DNA of 46,358 nt from positions 73,992-120,349 of the forward strand of contig KE351646.1 of assembly GCA_000415185.1 (NCBI GenBank), written 5' to 3'. This document shows, in pieces, positions 7,361 through 16,368 of the stretch. Made by a program: the position numbers and the translations under genes. This stretch comes from Enterococcus faecalis 13-SD-W-01. Lineage in GTDB: Bacteria > Bacillota > Bacilli > Lactobacillales > Enterococcaceae. The number at the start of each line of letters is the position of its first letter. Position 1 is the first letter of the stretch. The notes under the pieces were generated by a model. That model saw nothing but the letters and a program-made list of their open reading frames with translations, ran no database searches and was not told the DNA's origin.

Positions 7361-8881
7361 ATGTCTAAAATAGAAATCAAACAACTAACTTTCGGCTATG
7401 ATAATCAAGGAACGATGCTGTTCGAACAAGCCGATTTGAACTTTGACACAAAATGGAAATTAGGATTGATTGGACGGAATGGTCGTGGGAAAACAACGCT
7501 GCTCTCCATTCTGCAAGGAAAACTTCCTTATCAAGGGCAGATCAGTCATCAACAGGAGTTTGTCTACTTTCCGCAAAAAACACAGGAAACAGACCGTTTA
7601 ACTTACTATGTATTGAATGATATCAGTACATTTGAACAATGGGAGATCGAAAGAGAACTCAATTTGATGGAAGCTGATCCGGATATTTTATGGCGGCCTT
7701 TCGATTCCCTTTCTGGCGGCGAAAAAACAAAAGTATTACTGGCGCTCCTTTTTGTTGATGATCTGCATTTCCCGCTGATCGATGAGCCAACCAATCATTT
7801 GGATATCCGAGGCAGAGAACAAGTAGCGGAATACTTGAAAAAGAAAAATCAAGGATTCATCGTAGTCAGCCATGACCGCAGTTTTATCGACGAGGTCGTT
7901 GATCATGTTTTAGCAATCGAAAAAAGCAAATTAGAATTATATCAAGGAAACTTTACTGTTTATGAAGAACAGAAAAAGATGAAAGATGCATTTGAACTTG
8001 CGCAAAATGAAAAGCTGAAGAAAGAAATCGGACGTTTGAAAAAAACAGCGGCTGAAAAAGCGGAGTGGTCGCGTTCTCGCGAAGGTGATAAAGCTAAGAA
8101 GAATACCGGGTTCATTGACACAGAGATGCGCCGCATGGACAAAGGAGCAATTGGTGCTGATGCTGCGCGAGCAATGAAACGATCAAAAGCAATCGTCCAA
8201 CGTATGGATAGTCAGATTGGTGAAAAAGAAAAGCTGTTGAAAGATATCGAATATATCGATCCTTTGACACTCAACTACCAGCCATCTCACCATAAGCGGC
8301 TTCTTGAAGTTGAAAAATTGCAGCTGAGTTATGATGAACCACTGTTTGAGCCCGTTGATTTCAGTGTTGAAGCTGGCAAAAGAATCGCTTTAGCAGGTCC
8401 AAATGGTTCCGGCAAATCATCGATCATCCAGTATCTGTTAAATAGTTTTGGTGGCGAGGCGAAAGGAACTGTTTCACGTCCGCAAAAACTAAAAATCAGT
8501 TATGTACGGCAAAATTATGTGGATAACCAAGGGACATTGAGCGATTTTGCTGAAAAAAACAATTTGGATTATGAAGCGTTTTTGAATAATCTGCGTAAAT
8601 TAGGAATGGAAAGAGAAGTTTTCCACAATAAAATCGAACAGATGAGTATGGGCCAGCGGAAAAAAGTCGAATTGGCAAAATCACTTGCGCAGCCAGCCGA
8701 ATTGTATATTTGGGATGAACCGCTGAATTATCTTGATGTGTTCAACCAACAGCAATTGGAAGAATTGATTTTAGAAATCCAGCCGGCAATGCTTCTTGTC
8801 GAACATGACCAAACGTTTTTGAAAAAAGTCTCGGATCAAGTCATCCAATTACATCCGGTCAAGGAAACTGGCAGCAATTGA
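7361..8881 (+). CDS. eat(A): ABC-F ribosome protection protein, Eat(A)/Lsa(A) type
   Basis: 506 aa, cytosolic, no membrane segments. Two ATPase domains are joined by a charged linker. Domain 1 has Walker A GRNGRGKTT (39-47), signature LSGGEKTK and Walker B PLIDEP. Domain 2 has GPNGSGKSS (347-355), MSMGQRKK and LYIWDEP. It closely resembles enterococcal Lsa(A) and E. faecium Eat(A), which displace lincosamides, streptogramin A and pleuromutilins from the ribosome. Residue 450 is Ile (codon ATT, 8708-8710). Thr450Ile is the change reported for the resistance allele Eat(A)v. Eat(A) is described at about 500 aa, so numbering could be offset slightly. Start: ATG 7361 with GAGGTG upstream. An attenuator leader precedes it. 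Confidence 0.85.
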   Translation: MSKIEIKQLTFGYDNQGTMLFEQADLNFDTKWKLGLIGRNGRGKTTLLSILQGKLPYQGQISHQQEFVYFPQKTQETDRLTYYVLNDISTFEQWEIERELNLMEADPDILWRPFDSLSGGEKTKVLLALLFVDDLHFPLIDEPTNHLDIRGREQVAEYLKKKNQGFIVVSHDRSFIDEVVDHVLAIEKSKLELYQGNFTVYEEQKKMKDAFELAQNEKLKKEIGRLKKTAAEKAEWSRSREGDKAKKNTGFIDTEMRRMDKGAIGADAARAMKRSKAIVQRMDSQIGEKEKLLKDIEYIDPLTLNYQPSHHKRLLEVEKLQLSYDEPLFEPVDFSVEAGKRIALAGPNGSGKSSIIQYLLNSFGGEAKGTVSRPQKLKISYVRQNYVDNQGTLSDFAEKNNLDYEAFLNNLRKLGMEREVFHNKIEQMSMGQRKKVELAKSLAQPAELYIWDEPLNYLDVFNQQQLEELILEIQPAMLLVEHDQTFLKKVSDQVIQLHPVKETGSN

Positions 8882-8928
8882 ACAATTAGTGTACAATGAC
8901 GGCGAGAACGATTGAAGGAGCTGGAATA

Positions 8929-9483
8929 ATGATTTATGTAACAAGACATGGTGAAACGACTTGGAATGCAAAGGGGTTAGTCAGCGGCAGAGCCGACGTC
9001 CCGTTAACTGAAAAAGGAAAAGAACAAGCCAAACTTCTTGCTGAAAAAGTAGCAAAACTTGAAGTCCCTGTAACGAAAATCATCCATTCACCCCTACAAA
9101 GAGCAAAAGAAACAGCGCAAGCAGTAGCGGAATTGAATGAATTAGAATTGACCGTGGATGAACGTCTATATGAAATGGACTTTGGGGAATATGATGGCAT
9201 GCCTAGTAAAGAAGATGCTTTCCAAAAAGCTCGTTTAGAATTTTCTGTACGTTTTCCTGGCGGTGAGTCAGTAATGGACATGTATGCGCGTGTCGTTCCA
9301 TTAATAGAAGAATGTTTAGCAGATACAGAAAATGTTTATCTGCTGGTTTGTCATAATTCGCTGATTCGAGTAATCAATGCCTATTTCAACCCAATGCCAA
9401 ATCAAACATTCTTTGACTTTTATGTAGACAACACAGAATTGCTTTCTTTTGAACCAAAAGAAAGCATGATGAGCATCAAATAA
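8929..9483 (+). CDS. Histidine phosphatase family protein (phosphoglycerate mutase-like)
   Basis: 184 aa, cytosolic. The RHGE motif (residues 6-9) carries the phosphorylated His. HSPLQRAKETA and the downstream CHNSLIRV (second catalytic His) complete the active site, with the acid in YEMDFGEYDG. Enzymes of this clan dephosphorylate varied small phosphate esters; the true substrate is unknown, and a glycolytic dPGM would be longer. Start: ATG 8929 with AAGGAG 8 nt upstream; the longer frame from 8896 has no signal. It begins 47 nt after the ABC-F gene with no terminator between, so it is probably co-transcribed in part. Confidence 0.85.
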   Translation: MIYVTRHGETTWNAKGLVSGRADVPLTEKGKEQAKLLAEKVAKLEVPVTKIIHSPLQRAKETAQAVAELNELELTVDERLYEMDFGEYDGMPSKEDAFQKARLEFSVRFPGGESVMDMYARVVPLIEECLADTENVYLLVCHNSLIRVINAYFNPMPNQTFFDFYVDNTELLSFEPKESMMSIK

Positions 9484-9564
9484 GCCGTTTTTTCTGTAAA
9501 AGGGAATAGAGCCGATATATATGAGGTTATTTTTATATAAGTAAAGATGGTTTTATAAGGCAGA

Positions 9565-9601
9565 AATCACAGAGCCGTAACGTAGGTTCTGTGATTTTTT
9601 T
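9565..9601 (+). terminator. Intrinsic terminator
   Basis: AAATCACAGAgCC pairs with GGtTCTGTGATTT, followed by T residues. It ends the phosphatase transcript. Confidence 0.85.
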
Positions 9602-9612
9602 ACACATGACAA

Positions 9613-9672
9613 GAAATGAAATTAAGTTATTTTTTATAAAAGCTTGAAATTTCATTTCGAAAGCGCTATACT
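9613..9672 (+). promoter_or_regulatory. Promoter with operator and cre-like site for the MurNAc operon
   Basis: TTGAAA (9645-9650) and TATACT (9667-9672), 16 bp apart, form a good promoter. A perfect 11-bp inverted repeat, GAAATGAAATT at 9613-9623 and AATTTCATTTC at 9648-9658, straddles the -35. CGAAAGCGCTATAC at 9658-9671 resembles a CcpA cre site and covers the -10. Induction by MurNAc-6P through a MurR/RpiR-like repressor plus catabolite repression is inferred; no such regulator gene is in the window. Confidence 0.6.
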
Positions 9673-9715
9673 CAACTTGTGAAATGAATACGGATACACG
9701 GATGGAGGGAACAAG

Positions 9716-10777
9716 ATGTTTGGTTTCTCGATTTTTATGAATGATGATCTGACAACTGAAAAAAGAGCATACATTCAAAAAATGGCAGCAAATGGCTTTA
9801 CAGGTATCTTCACTTCGATGCACATACCAGAAGATGATGCTGCCTCGTATAAACAACGCCTTGAAGAACTGGGCAAAGAAGCTCAGCGCCACCATTTAGA
9901 TTTGATGGTAGATATTTCCGGCGACGCGTTGACACGTGCAGGTTTTTCTTTTGAAAATCTTGATCCGTTAAAAGAAATAGGTGTCACTGGTTTGCGGATG
10001 GACTATCATTTGTCCAATGAACAAATCGCGAATTGGTCACACCAAATAAAAATCAGTTTAAATGCCAGTACGATCACACAGCAAGATATCGAAGAGCTGC
10101 AAAAGTACAAAGCGGATTTTTCACAACTTGAGGCGTGGCATAATTATTATCCAAGACCAGAAACAGGCTTAGATAAAACATGGTTTTCTGAAAAGAATGA
10201 TTGGTTGAAATTGCAAGGAATGAAAGTCCAAGCATTTGTGCCTGGAGATGAGACTTTAAGAGGTCCGATTTTCGCAGGATTACCAACATTGGAGGAACAT
10301 CGAGGGATCAATCCTTTAGCTGCTGCGTTAGATTTAATGCAGTGCAGCACTGATCTGGTTTATATCGGTGATGGTGGTTTGACCGAATATGTTCAAGAAC
10401 AGTTTCGTGCCTACCAAGAGGAGCAGCTGATTTTACTGACAGTCAAACCAGTCGCAAAAGAAAACTATACTTATATACTTGGCAAGCATGTTAACCGCCA
10501 AGATGAAGCACGAGATGTGATCCGGAGTGCAGAAGCGCGGTTCAAAGAAATACCGCATATTCCGCAGAATCAAACGATTGAACGAACAAAGGGATCTGTA
10601 ACTGTCGATAATGAAAACTACCTGCGTTATATGGGTGAGATCCAAATCGTCAAGAATCCGCTGCCAGCAGATGAGCGAGTGAATGTTGCAGCAAAGATCA
10701 TCGACAGCGACATAGCATTGATTGATCATATCCACGCAGGAACAAACTACCAACTAATGAGTAAAGAGGGAAAATAA
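9716..10777 (+). CDS. mupG: 6-phospho-N-acetylmuramidase (DUF871)
   Basis: 353 aa, cytosolic. A DUF871-type protein: an N-terminal TIM barrel starting [10 protein letters not shown], with [12 protein letters not shown] as an early strand, and a C-terminal cyclophilin-like part. The S. aureus homologue MupG hydrolyses MurNAc-6-phosphate-GlcNAc taken up by the MurP PTS. The gene order mupG-murQ-PTS here matches that pathway and supports the call. GGAGGGAA lies 7-8 nt before ATG 9716. murQ starts 1 nt after its stop. Confidence 0.88.
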   Translation: MFGFSIFMNDDLTTEKRAYIQKMAANGFTGIFTSMHIPEDDAASYKQRLEELGKEAQRHHLDLMVDISGDALTRAGFSFENLDPLKEIGVTGLRMDYHLSNEQIANWSHQIKISLNASTITQQDIEELQKYKADFSQLEAWHNYYPRPETGLDKTWFSEKNDWLKLQGMKVQAFVPGDETLRGPIFAGLPTLEEHRGINPLAAALDLMQCSTDLVYIGDGGLTEYVQEQFRAYQEEQLILLTVKPVAKENYTYILGKHVNRQDEARDVIRSAEARFKEIPHIPQNQTIERTKGSVTVDNENYLRYMGEIQIVKNPLPADERVNVAAKIIDSDIALIDHIHAGTNYQLMSKEGK

Positions 10778-10778
10778 A

Positions 10779-11675
10779 ATGACTAAAATCAACTTAGAAA
10801 ATTTAACAACAGAACGCAGAAACGAAGAAACATTTGGATTAGATGAAATGAGCGTGGCTCAAGCAGCGCTTTTGATGAACCGTGAAGACCAAAAAGTAGC
10901 AGAAGCTGTTTCGAAAGAATTACCAAGCATTGAACCAGTGATCGAACATACAATTCGTGCTTTCGAAAAAGGCGGACGTTTGATTTATATGGGTGCCGGT
11001 ACAAGCGGAAGACTAGGTGTGCTGGATGCGGCAGAATGCGTGCCAACATTTGGTGTAGAAGCTGAGATGGTTGTTGGTTTGATCGCAGGCGGAGAAGATG
11101 CGATGACAGTGGCGGTCGAAGGTGCCGAAGATTCTTATGAACTAGGTGAAGAAGATCTGGTAAAATTGGATCTAAATGAAAACGACATGGTGATCGGAAT
11201 TGCTGCAAGCGGCAGAACACCTTACGTGATCGGCGGACTTGATTATGCACGTTCAGTAGGTGCCACAACTGGAACGATTTCTTGCAACAAAAATGCAGAA
11301 ATCAGCAAACATGCTGATTTTCCGATCGAAGTGGATGCAGGTCCGGAATTTTTGACAGGCTCAACGCGTTTGAAATCAGGAACAGCGCAAAAGCTTATCT
11401 TGAATATGATCTCAACAATCAGCATGATCGGTATCGGAAAAGTGTTCAACAACTTGATGGTCGATGTGAAACCAACCAATGAAAAATTAGTTGAACGTTC
11501 AAAACGTATTATCATGCAAGCAACAGAGGTCGATTATGATACGGCAGAATCTTATTTCTATGAAGCAGAACAAAATGTAAAACTTGCAATCGTAATGATT
11601 TTGACAAATAGCGACAAGCAAACAGCTGAAGAAAAATTGGCAGATGCAAATGGGTTTGTAAAAGGTACCTTATAA
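10779..11675 (+). CDS. murQ: N-acetylmuramic acid 6-phosphate etherase
   Basis: 298 aa, normal length. It cleaves the lactyl ether of MurNAc-6P to GlcNAc-6P and D-lactate in the cytosol. The SIS domain is clear: [23 protein letters not shown] (about 67-89, shown by GAGTSGRLG and the acid-bearing [10 protein letters not shown]), [15 protein letters not shown], and [16 protein letters not shown]. The helical C-terminal tail is intact. It is translationally close-coupled to mupG and followed 13 nt later by the PTS gene. The GlcNAc-6P product would enter nagA/nagB metabolism encoded elsewhere. Confidence 0.95.
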   Translation: MTKINLENLTTERRNEETFGLDEMSVAQAALLMNREDQKVAEAVSKELPSIEPVIEHTIRAFEKGGRLIYMGAGTSGRLGVLDAAECVPTFGVEAEMVVGLIAGGEDAMTVAVEGAEDSYELGEEDLVKLDLNENDMVIGIAASGRTPYVIGGLDYARSVGATTGTISCNKNAEISKHADFPIEVDAGPEFLTGSTRLKSGTAQKLILNMISTISMIGIGKVFNNLMVDVKPTNEKLVERSKRIIMQATEVDYDTAESYFYEAEQNVKLAIVMILTNSDKQTAEEKLADANGFVKGTL

Positions 11676-11688
11676 GGGGGAAAAAACC

Positions 11689-13653
11689 ATGGCAAAAAAT
11701 GAATTGACTTTAGAAGAGTTATCAAAAAGAATCTATGAAGGTGTTGGCGGTATGGACAATGTTCAAAGCATTGTCCACTGCATGACACGTGTACGAATGA
11801 AAATCAACGACGAAGACAAAGTAGATTTGGCAGAATTAAAAGCCATTCCTGGTGTTTTAGGTGTCGTGGAAGACGAACAGCTGCAAGTAATCATCGGCCC
11901 AGGAAAAGTAAACAAAGTAGCACAAAAGATGGTCGACATGGCAGGCGTCAAACTTGGCGAACCGATTGCTTCTGGTGGTAAAACAACCAACACGTCAGGC
12001 AAAAGCTTAGTAAACGAACGTGCAGAAGAAATGAAAGCAGCACAAAAATCTAAACAAAAACCTTCAAAAATAAAAGCGGTTTTAAAAGATATCTCAAATA
12101 TCTTTGTCCCAATGATCCCGGCATTTGTCGGAACAGGTATCGTAGCGGGTATCGCAGCTGTCTTAACGAATATGGTGACAGCTGGTACGCTTGATGCTGG
12201 CACATGGCAGCAATATATCGATATGATGAACATTTTGAAAAACGGTATGTTCAGCTATCTTGTTATCTATACAGGGATCAATGCCGCACAAGTCTTTGGC
12301 GCAACGCCGACACTTGGTGGTGTAATCGGTGCGGTTGTTCTTTTGACAGGGATGAATCCAGAAGCACCATTGATGAACCTCTTTACTGGTGAACCGCTGG
12401 CAGCAGGTCAAGGCGGTATCCTGGGCGTTATTTTCGCAGTATGGCTATTATCTATTATTGAAAAACAATTACACAAAATCGTTCCAGATGCTGTAGATAT
12501 TATTGTCACACCTACGTTATCATTGATAGCTGTTGGATTGATCGAGATTTTCTTGATTATGCCGGCTGCAGGTTTTATCTCAGACGGAATGGTTGGCGGA
12601 ATCAATTGGGTACTAAATGTCGGCGGTGCTTTCTCTGGCTTCGTCCTAGGAACATTATTCTTGCCAATGGTTATGTTTGGACTTCATCAGATTTTGACAC
12701 CGATCCACGTACAAATGATTGATGAAACAGGAAGCACGCTTTTATTGCCAATCTTGGCAATGGCTGGTGCAGGACAAGTTGGGGCGGCTCTAGCGTTATG
12801 GATTCGCTGCCGTAAAGACAAAGAATTAACAGAAATGATCAAAGGTGCTCTTCCAGTAGGGATCTTAGGAATCGGTGAACCATTGATTTACGGTGTAACG
12901 TTGCCATTAGGCCGTCCGTTCATCACAGCATGTATCGGCGGAGGTATCGGTGGTGCAGGAATCGGAATGATCGGGAATGTTGGGGCAATCGCTATTGGAC
13001 CATCAGGAGCAGCGTTGATCCCATTGATCTCAGACGGAAAATGGTGGGGCTACGTTCTTGGACTTTTAGCTGCCTATGCAGGCGGATTTGTGGCAACATT
13101 CTTCTTCGGTATTCCAAAAGATCGTTTAGAAGCAGAAGAAATTGCGGAAGAAATCACAGAAACACCACAAACAGCAACAGCTCCAAGTGACCACGCAATC
13201 GTTCAATTGACAGCAGTAGCAGATGGAAAAGTATTATCTATCGACAAAGCAAGTGATCCAGTTTTCGCTGAAAAAATGATGGGCGAAGGATACTTCGTTG
13301 AACCAGAAAACGGACAAATCTATTCACCAGTCAACGGGACAATCAGTTCAGTGTTCCCAACAAAACATGCAATCGGTATCACAACCAAAAGTGGTTTAGA
13401 AATATTGTTGCACATGGGAATCAACACAGTAGATCTGGGCGGAAAACCTTTCGATTTGAAAGTCGCAGAAGGACAAGAAGTCACATCTGATACATTACTT
13501 GCCCAAGTAGATTTAGCTGCCATCAAAGAAGCAGGAAAAGAAACATCTATGCTTGTTCTTTTGACAAATATGGATCATGTAAAACATTTTGTATTAGAAA
13601 AAACAGGAAATGCAAAAGCAAAAGAAGAAGTAATGGGTGTAGAAACAAACTAA
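11689..13653 (+). CDS. murP: PTS transporter EIIBCA, MurNAc/MurNAc-GlcNAc specific
   Basis: 654 aa, membrane protein. EIIB (about 1-90) has the phospho-Cys in VHCMTRVR (Cys31). EIIC (about 115-480) has about 10 helices and the GITEPLIYG-like motif [18 protein letters not shown] of the glucose type (about 500-650) has FPTKHAIGI (His560) and LEILLHMGI (His575, phospho-acceptor). It imports and phosphorylates MurNAc or MurNAc-GlcNAc, feeding MupG and MurQ. Unlike S. aureus and E. coli MurP (EIIBC only), it carries its own EIIA. A GGGGGAA ribosome binding site precedes ATG 11689. It is the last gene of the operon, ended by a strong terminator. Confidence 0.88.
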   Translation: MAKNELTLEELSKRIYEGVGGMDNVQSIVHCMTRVRMKINDEDKVDLAELKAIPGVLGVVEDEQLQVIIGPGKVNKVAQKMVDMAGVKLGEPIASGGKTTNTSGKSLVNERAEEMKAAQKSKQKPSKIKAVLKDISNIFVPMIPAFVGTGIVAGIAAVLTNMVTAGTLDAGTWQQYIDMMNILKNGMFSYLVIYTGINAAQVFGATPTLGGVIGAVVLLTGMNPEAPLMNLFTGEPLAAGQGGILGVIFAVWLLSIIEKQLHKIVPDAVDIIVTPTLSLIAVGLIEIFLIMPAAGFISDGMVGGINWVLNVGGAFSGFVLGTLFLPMVMFGLHQILTPIHVQMIDETGSTLLLPILAMAGAGQVGAALALWIRCRKDKELTEMIKGALPVGILGIGEPLIYGVTLPLGRPFITACIGGGIGGAGIGMIGNVGAIAIGPSGAALIPLISDGKWWGYVLGLLAAYAGGFVATFFFGIPKDRLEAEEIAEEITETPQTATAPSDHAIVQLTAVADGKVLSIDKASDPVFAEKMMGEGYFVEPENGQIYSPVNGTISSVFPTKHAIGITTKSGLEILLHMGINTVDLGGKPFDLKVAEGQEVTSDTLLAQVDLAAIKEAGKETSMLVLLTNMDHVKHFVLEKTGNAKAKEEVMGVETN

Positions 13654-13656
13654 ACA

Positions 13657-13696
13657 AAAAAGCGTCCGCTCAATCATTGAGCGGACGCTTTTTATA
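13657..13696. terminator. Bidirectional intrinsic terminator
   Basis: AAAAAGCGTCCGCTCAA / TTGAGCGGACGCTTTTT with a four-base loop. It separates the converging murP and DUF6506-like genes. Confidence 0.93.
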
Positions 13697-13706
13697 TAGA
13701 AAAAAA

Positions 13707-14027
13707 TCAATTCATGATGTCATATAATGGTTTGCGGAATTCTGGTCCATACATAACAGAACCAATCGGGATATCGACGACTTCACTGATTTTTGCTGTC
13801 CAAGTTGGGCCAAAGCCGCCGCATAGTTCAATGAACTGAACACCTTCTTCTTTCAGCTGTTTGGCCATTTCAAGAATCGAACCGTCCATTTTTGCACTTG
13901 GATCAAATCCAACAGTGATCATTTCGCATGTTCCTGCAATATTTCGGTTGATAACAGTGTTCTTTTCAGGAGAGAAATCTGGTGAGAAGTAAAAGAACGC
14001 CCATTTGTGTAAATTTTCTAATGCCAT
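13707..14027 (-). CDS. DUF6506-like small protein
   Basis: 106 aa, soluble. MALENLHKWAFFYFSPDF at the start and the glycine-rich VQFIELCGGFGPTW segment near residues 64-77, followed by VDIPIGSVMYGPEF, match a small family I remember as DUF6506. Function is unknown. It starts 13 nt after nrdI and has its own GGAG, so it is the second gene of a two-gene unit. Confidence 0.65.
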   Translation of the reverse strand: MALENLHKWAFFYFSPDFSPEKNTVINRNIAGTCEMITVGFDPSAKMDGSILEMAKQLKEEGVQFIELCGGFGPTWTAKISEVVDIPIGSVMYGPEFRKPLYDIMN

Positions 14028-14040
14028 GTTCTGTACTCCT

Positions 14041-14493
14041 TTACTTGTTTTTCCAATGGTCAGCTAAAATGCCGTAGACGCGCTCAATATCAGAAATCGT
14101 TCCTCGCAACTCATAATCGGTAAGAAACGGGAAGCCGAATTGCTCTGCATATTGGATCGCAGTCAGACAATATTGATTATTGAAATTTTTATTGCCGCTG
14201 CCGACGACACCTAGACATAATTTGTAGTTCTCTTGATATTCCAAATATTCCCGCATCGTTTCGGTCAAGATTTCTGTATCTCCATTATCTACACCATTTC
14301 CGCCGCTTAAATAAGTAGGAACGAAGGTGAAAAAAGGTTCCGTTTCTTTTTTGAAATCACTATTATCGTGGATTTCATGCAATGTCACTTCTGGCAAAGA
14401 CTCTTCTGCTTGGTGTTGTTCACGGCTGTATTCTGCCAAACGTTTCGCAAAAGAGCGGGTATTTCCCGAGATTGAAATATAAAAAATGTTCAT
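14041..14493 (-). CDS. nrdI: NrdI-like flavodoxin
   Basis: 150 aa, cytosolic. The flavodoxin fold FMN loop ISISGNTRSFAKRL (about 5-19) and the segments FTFVPTYLSGGNG and LGVVGSGNKNFNNQYC (about 98-113) are NrdI hallmarks. NrdI reduces or oxygenates the dimanganese cofactor of class Ib ribonucleotide reductase NrdF. nrdE/nrdF are not nearby, and enterococcal class Ib clusters often carry nrdI separately. Start: ATG 14493 with GGGAGGA upstream; a longer frame from 14511 would begin inside the ribosome binding region. Confidence 0.85.
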   Translation of the reverse strand: MNIFYISISGNTRSFAKRLAEYSREQHQAEESLPEVTLHEIHDNSDFKKETEPFFTFVPTYLSGGNGVDNGDTEILTETMREYLEYQENYKLCLGVVGSGNKNFNNQYCLTAIQYAEQFGFPFLTDYELRGTISDIERVYGILADHWKNK

Positions 14494-14559
14494 TGTTGAT
14501 TCCTCCCTCATTTCTTCTCCAGTATAGCATGATTTTTTGAAAGCAAACGTAAAAATAAA

Positions 14560-14611
14560 TATGAATATTCATTCAATTTACCTGGAAATTATTAGAAAAA
14601 TAATGTATAAA
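14560..14611 (+). promoter_or_regulatory. ARG-box-like operator and promoter
   Basis: TGAATATTCATTCA at 14562-14575 matches the ArgR/AhrC half-site pattern TGAAT-N4-ATTCA. A promoter TGGAAA (14583-14588), 17 bp, TATAAA (14606-14611) follows, placing the box just upstream of the -35. Arginine-dependent control of the transporter downstream is inferred. Confidence 0.5.
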
Positions 14612-14706
14612 GTAATAGTTTTGTGAGAGTTTTCGTTTTATGGGTAAAATTTAATAAGGTTTGTTATACTTTTATAAAAGCGGTTTTTAGTTGGAGGAAA
14701 TCATTT

Positions 14707-16143
14707 ATGGATGAACACGAGAATCAGAAAAAAGGCATAGGGCTGATCCCCCTTGCCGCGTTAGTCATTGGTTCAGCAATCGGTGGCGGCGTTTTTGGGA
14801 TCATGACCGACATCTCGGGATCTGCGGGAGGTCCGGCACTTTTCAGCTGGGTCTTAGTCGGAGCGGCGATGATGATGCTTTCGTTATCGATCAATAATAT
14901 CAATAAAAAGCGGCCAGAACTTGAAGGCGGGATTTTTAGTTACGCAGAAGCCGGATTTGGTCGATTTGCTGGATTTATCAGCGGCTGGGGATACTGGCTG
15001 ACTTGCTGGTTAGGGAATGTGGCATTTGCAACACTGTTGATGAGTGCGCTTGGGTACTTTTTCCCGATCTTTTCTGGCGGACAAAACTTGGCATCGATCA
15101 TTGGAAGTACCGTTTTCCTATGGGGCTATGCATGGCTGGTCAATCGAGGGGTAGAAAATGCCAGTATTGTTAATGCAATAGTCACATTTTGTAAATTAGT
15201 TCCGTTGTTTTTATTTATTGTCGTAGCAATCAGCACTTTTTCGATTCAGCAATTTATCAATAATTTTTCGAGCGACATTATTTTAGATATCCACGGACAA
15301 GCAATCCCATTTTCACAACAAGTTCTTAGCTGTATCATGGTGATGTTATGGGTATTCGTAGGGATCGAGGGTGCTTCAGTTGTGGGATCTCGGGCAAAGA
15401 AAAAATCAGACGTTGGTAAAGCAACGATTTTAGGGATTTTTGGTCTCTTGCTTGTCTATATCCTTGTGTCAATGCTTCCTTACGGCACAATGCCGATGAG
15501 CGAATTACAATCAATCCAAACACAACCAGCAATGGGGTATGTTTTTGAGAAAATGGTCGGCAAATGGGGCGCAATCGTCATCAACAGCGGATTAATCATT
15601 TCATTGATTGGTGTTTGGCTGTCATGGACGATCTTACCAGTCGAAACCATGCGAAACATGGCATCAGATGGCTTGCTTCCTAAAAAATGGGGCGCAGTCA
15701 ATAAAAAAGGTGCACCAACATTTGCTATCATATTGACAACGATTTGTACAAATATTTTTCTTCTTTCATTATTATTTACAGAACAAGCATATAATTTTGC
15801 GTATACATTAGGAACAGCTGCTATTTTCTTTACTTGGCTATTCTTAGGATTGTACCAAATGAAACTTTCTTATCAAAGGAAGGAATGGGTCCAATTCGCC
15901 GTTGGATTATTCGCCAGTGCCTTTCAAATCTGGGCCATGCTCGTGGTTGCTTTTAATGAAGTGATGTTGGTATTAGTGTTATTTTTACCTGGTATCTTCT
16001 TTTATATGCGGGCACAGAAAGAACAACAAGTCAAAATAGGAAAAAATACGCATCAATTGACAGATCGTGTCTTGCTGACGTGTGTGTCTTTCATTGGTCT
16101 ATTGGCATTGATCCTGTTTGCAACAGGTTATTTACAAGTTTAA
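14707..16143 (+). CDS. Basic amino acid/polyamine antiporter, APA family
   Basis: 478 aa, about 12-13 helices. TM1 signature LAALVIGSAIGGGVFGIM with the G-S-x-I-G-G-G-V-F unwound motif, YAEAGFGRFAGFISGWGYWLTCWLGN in TM3 and VFVGIEGASVVGSRA in TM6 are characteristic of the ArcD/LysI/CadB group, which exchanges arginine, ornithine, lysine or agmatine. The preceding ARG-box-like sequence supports arginine or ornithine as substrate. Start: ATG 14707, with GGAGG at 14692-14696; the frame extending to 14623 lacks a signal. It is monocistronic with its own terminator and has no arc genes beside it. Confidence 0.82.
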   Translation: MDEHENQKKGIGLIPLAALVIGSAIGGGVFGIMTDISGSAGGPALFSWVLVGAAMMMLSLSINNINKKRPELEGGIFSYAEAGFGRFAGFISGWGYWLTCWLGNVAFATLLMSALGYFFPIFSGGQNLASIIGSTVFLWGYAWLVNRGVENASIVNAIVTFCKLVPLFLFIVVAISTFSIQQFINNFSSDIILDIHGQAIPFSQQVLSCIMVMLWVFVGIEGASVVGSRAKKKSDVGKATILGIFGLLLVYILVSMLPYGTMPMSELQSIQTQPAMGYVFEKMVGKWGAIVINSGLIISLIGVWLSWTILPVETMRNMASDGLLPKKWGAVNKKGAPTFAIILTTICTNIFLLSLLFTEQAYNFAYTLGTAAIFFTWLFLGLYQMKLSYQRKEWVQFAVGLFASAFQIWAMLVVAFNEVMLVLVLFLPGIFFYMRAQKEQQVKIGKNTHQLTDRVLLTCVSFIGLLALILFATGYLQV

Positions 16144-16177
16144 AATAAACAATATGTTAAAAATCGCCGAAAAAAAA

Positions 16178-16217
16178 CAGAAGCAGCGCGTGCAGGAAAG
16201 CATGCGCTGTTTTTTGT
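16178..16217 (+). terminator. Intrinsic terminator
   Basis: CAGCGCgTGC pairs with GCAtGCGCTG, flanked by AACAG and a T6 tract. It ends the antiporter gene. Confidence 0.85.
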
Positions 16218-16368
16218 TTAAAAAAGAAAAAACTGTAAAATTTGTCAAAATCGTTTATTTTTATCTGAAAATTTACTGATTTTTTTAAACAATTTTGAAA
16301 ATATTCTGTTAATTGGTACCGCTTTTGTTTTATAATAGGAAGTAACATGTTATTGAAAGGGGTATACA

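Noticed and set aside
10789-11268. 159-codon minus frame inside murQ
   Set aside because: Arg/His/Leu-rich shadow of murQ; no start signal.
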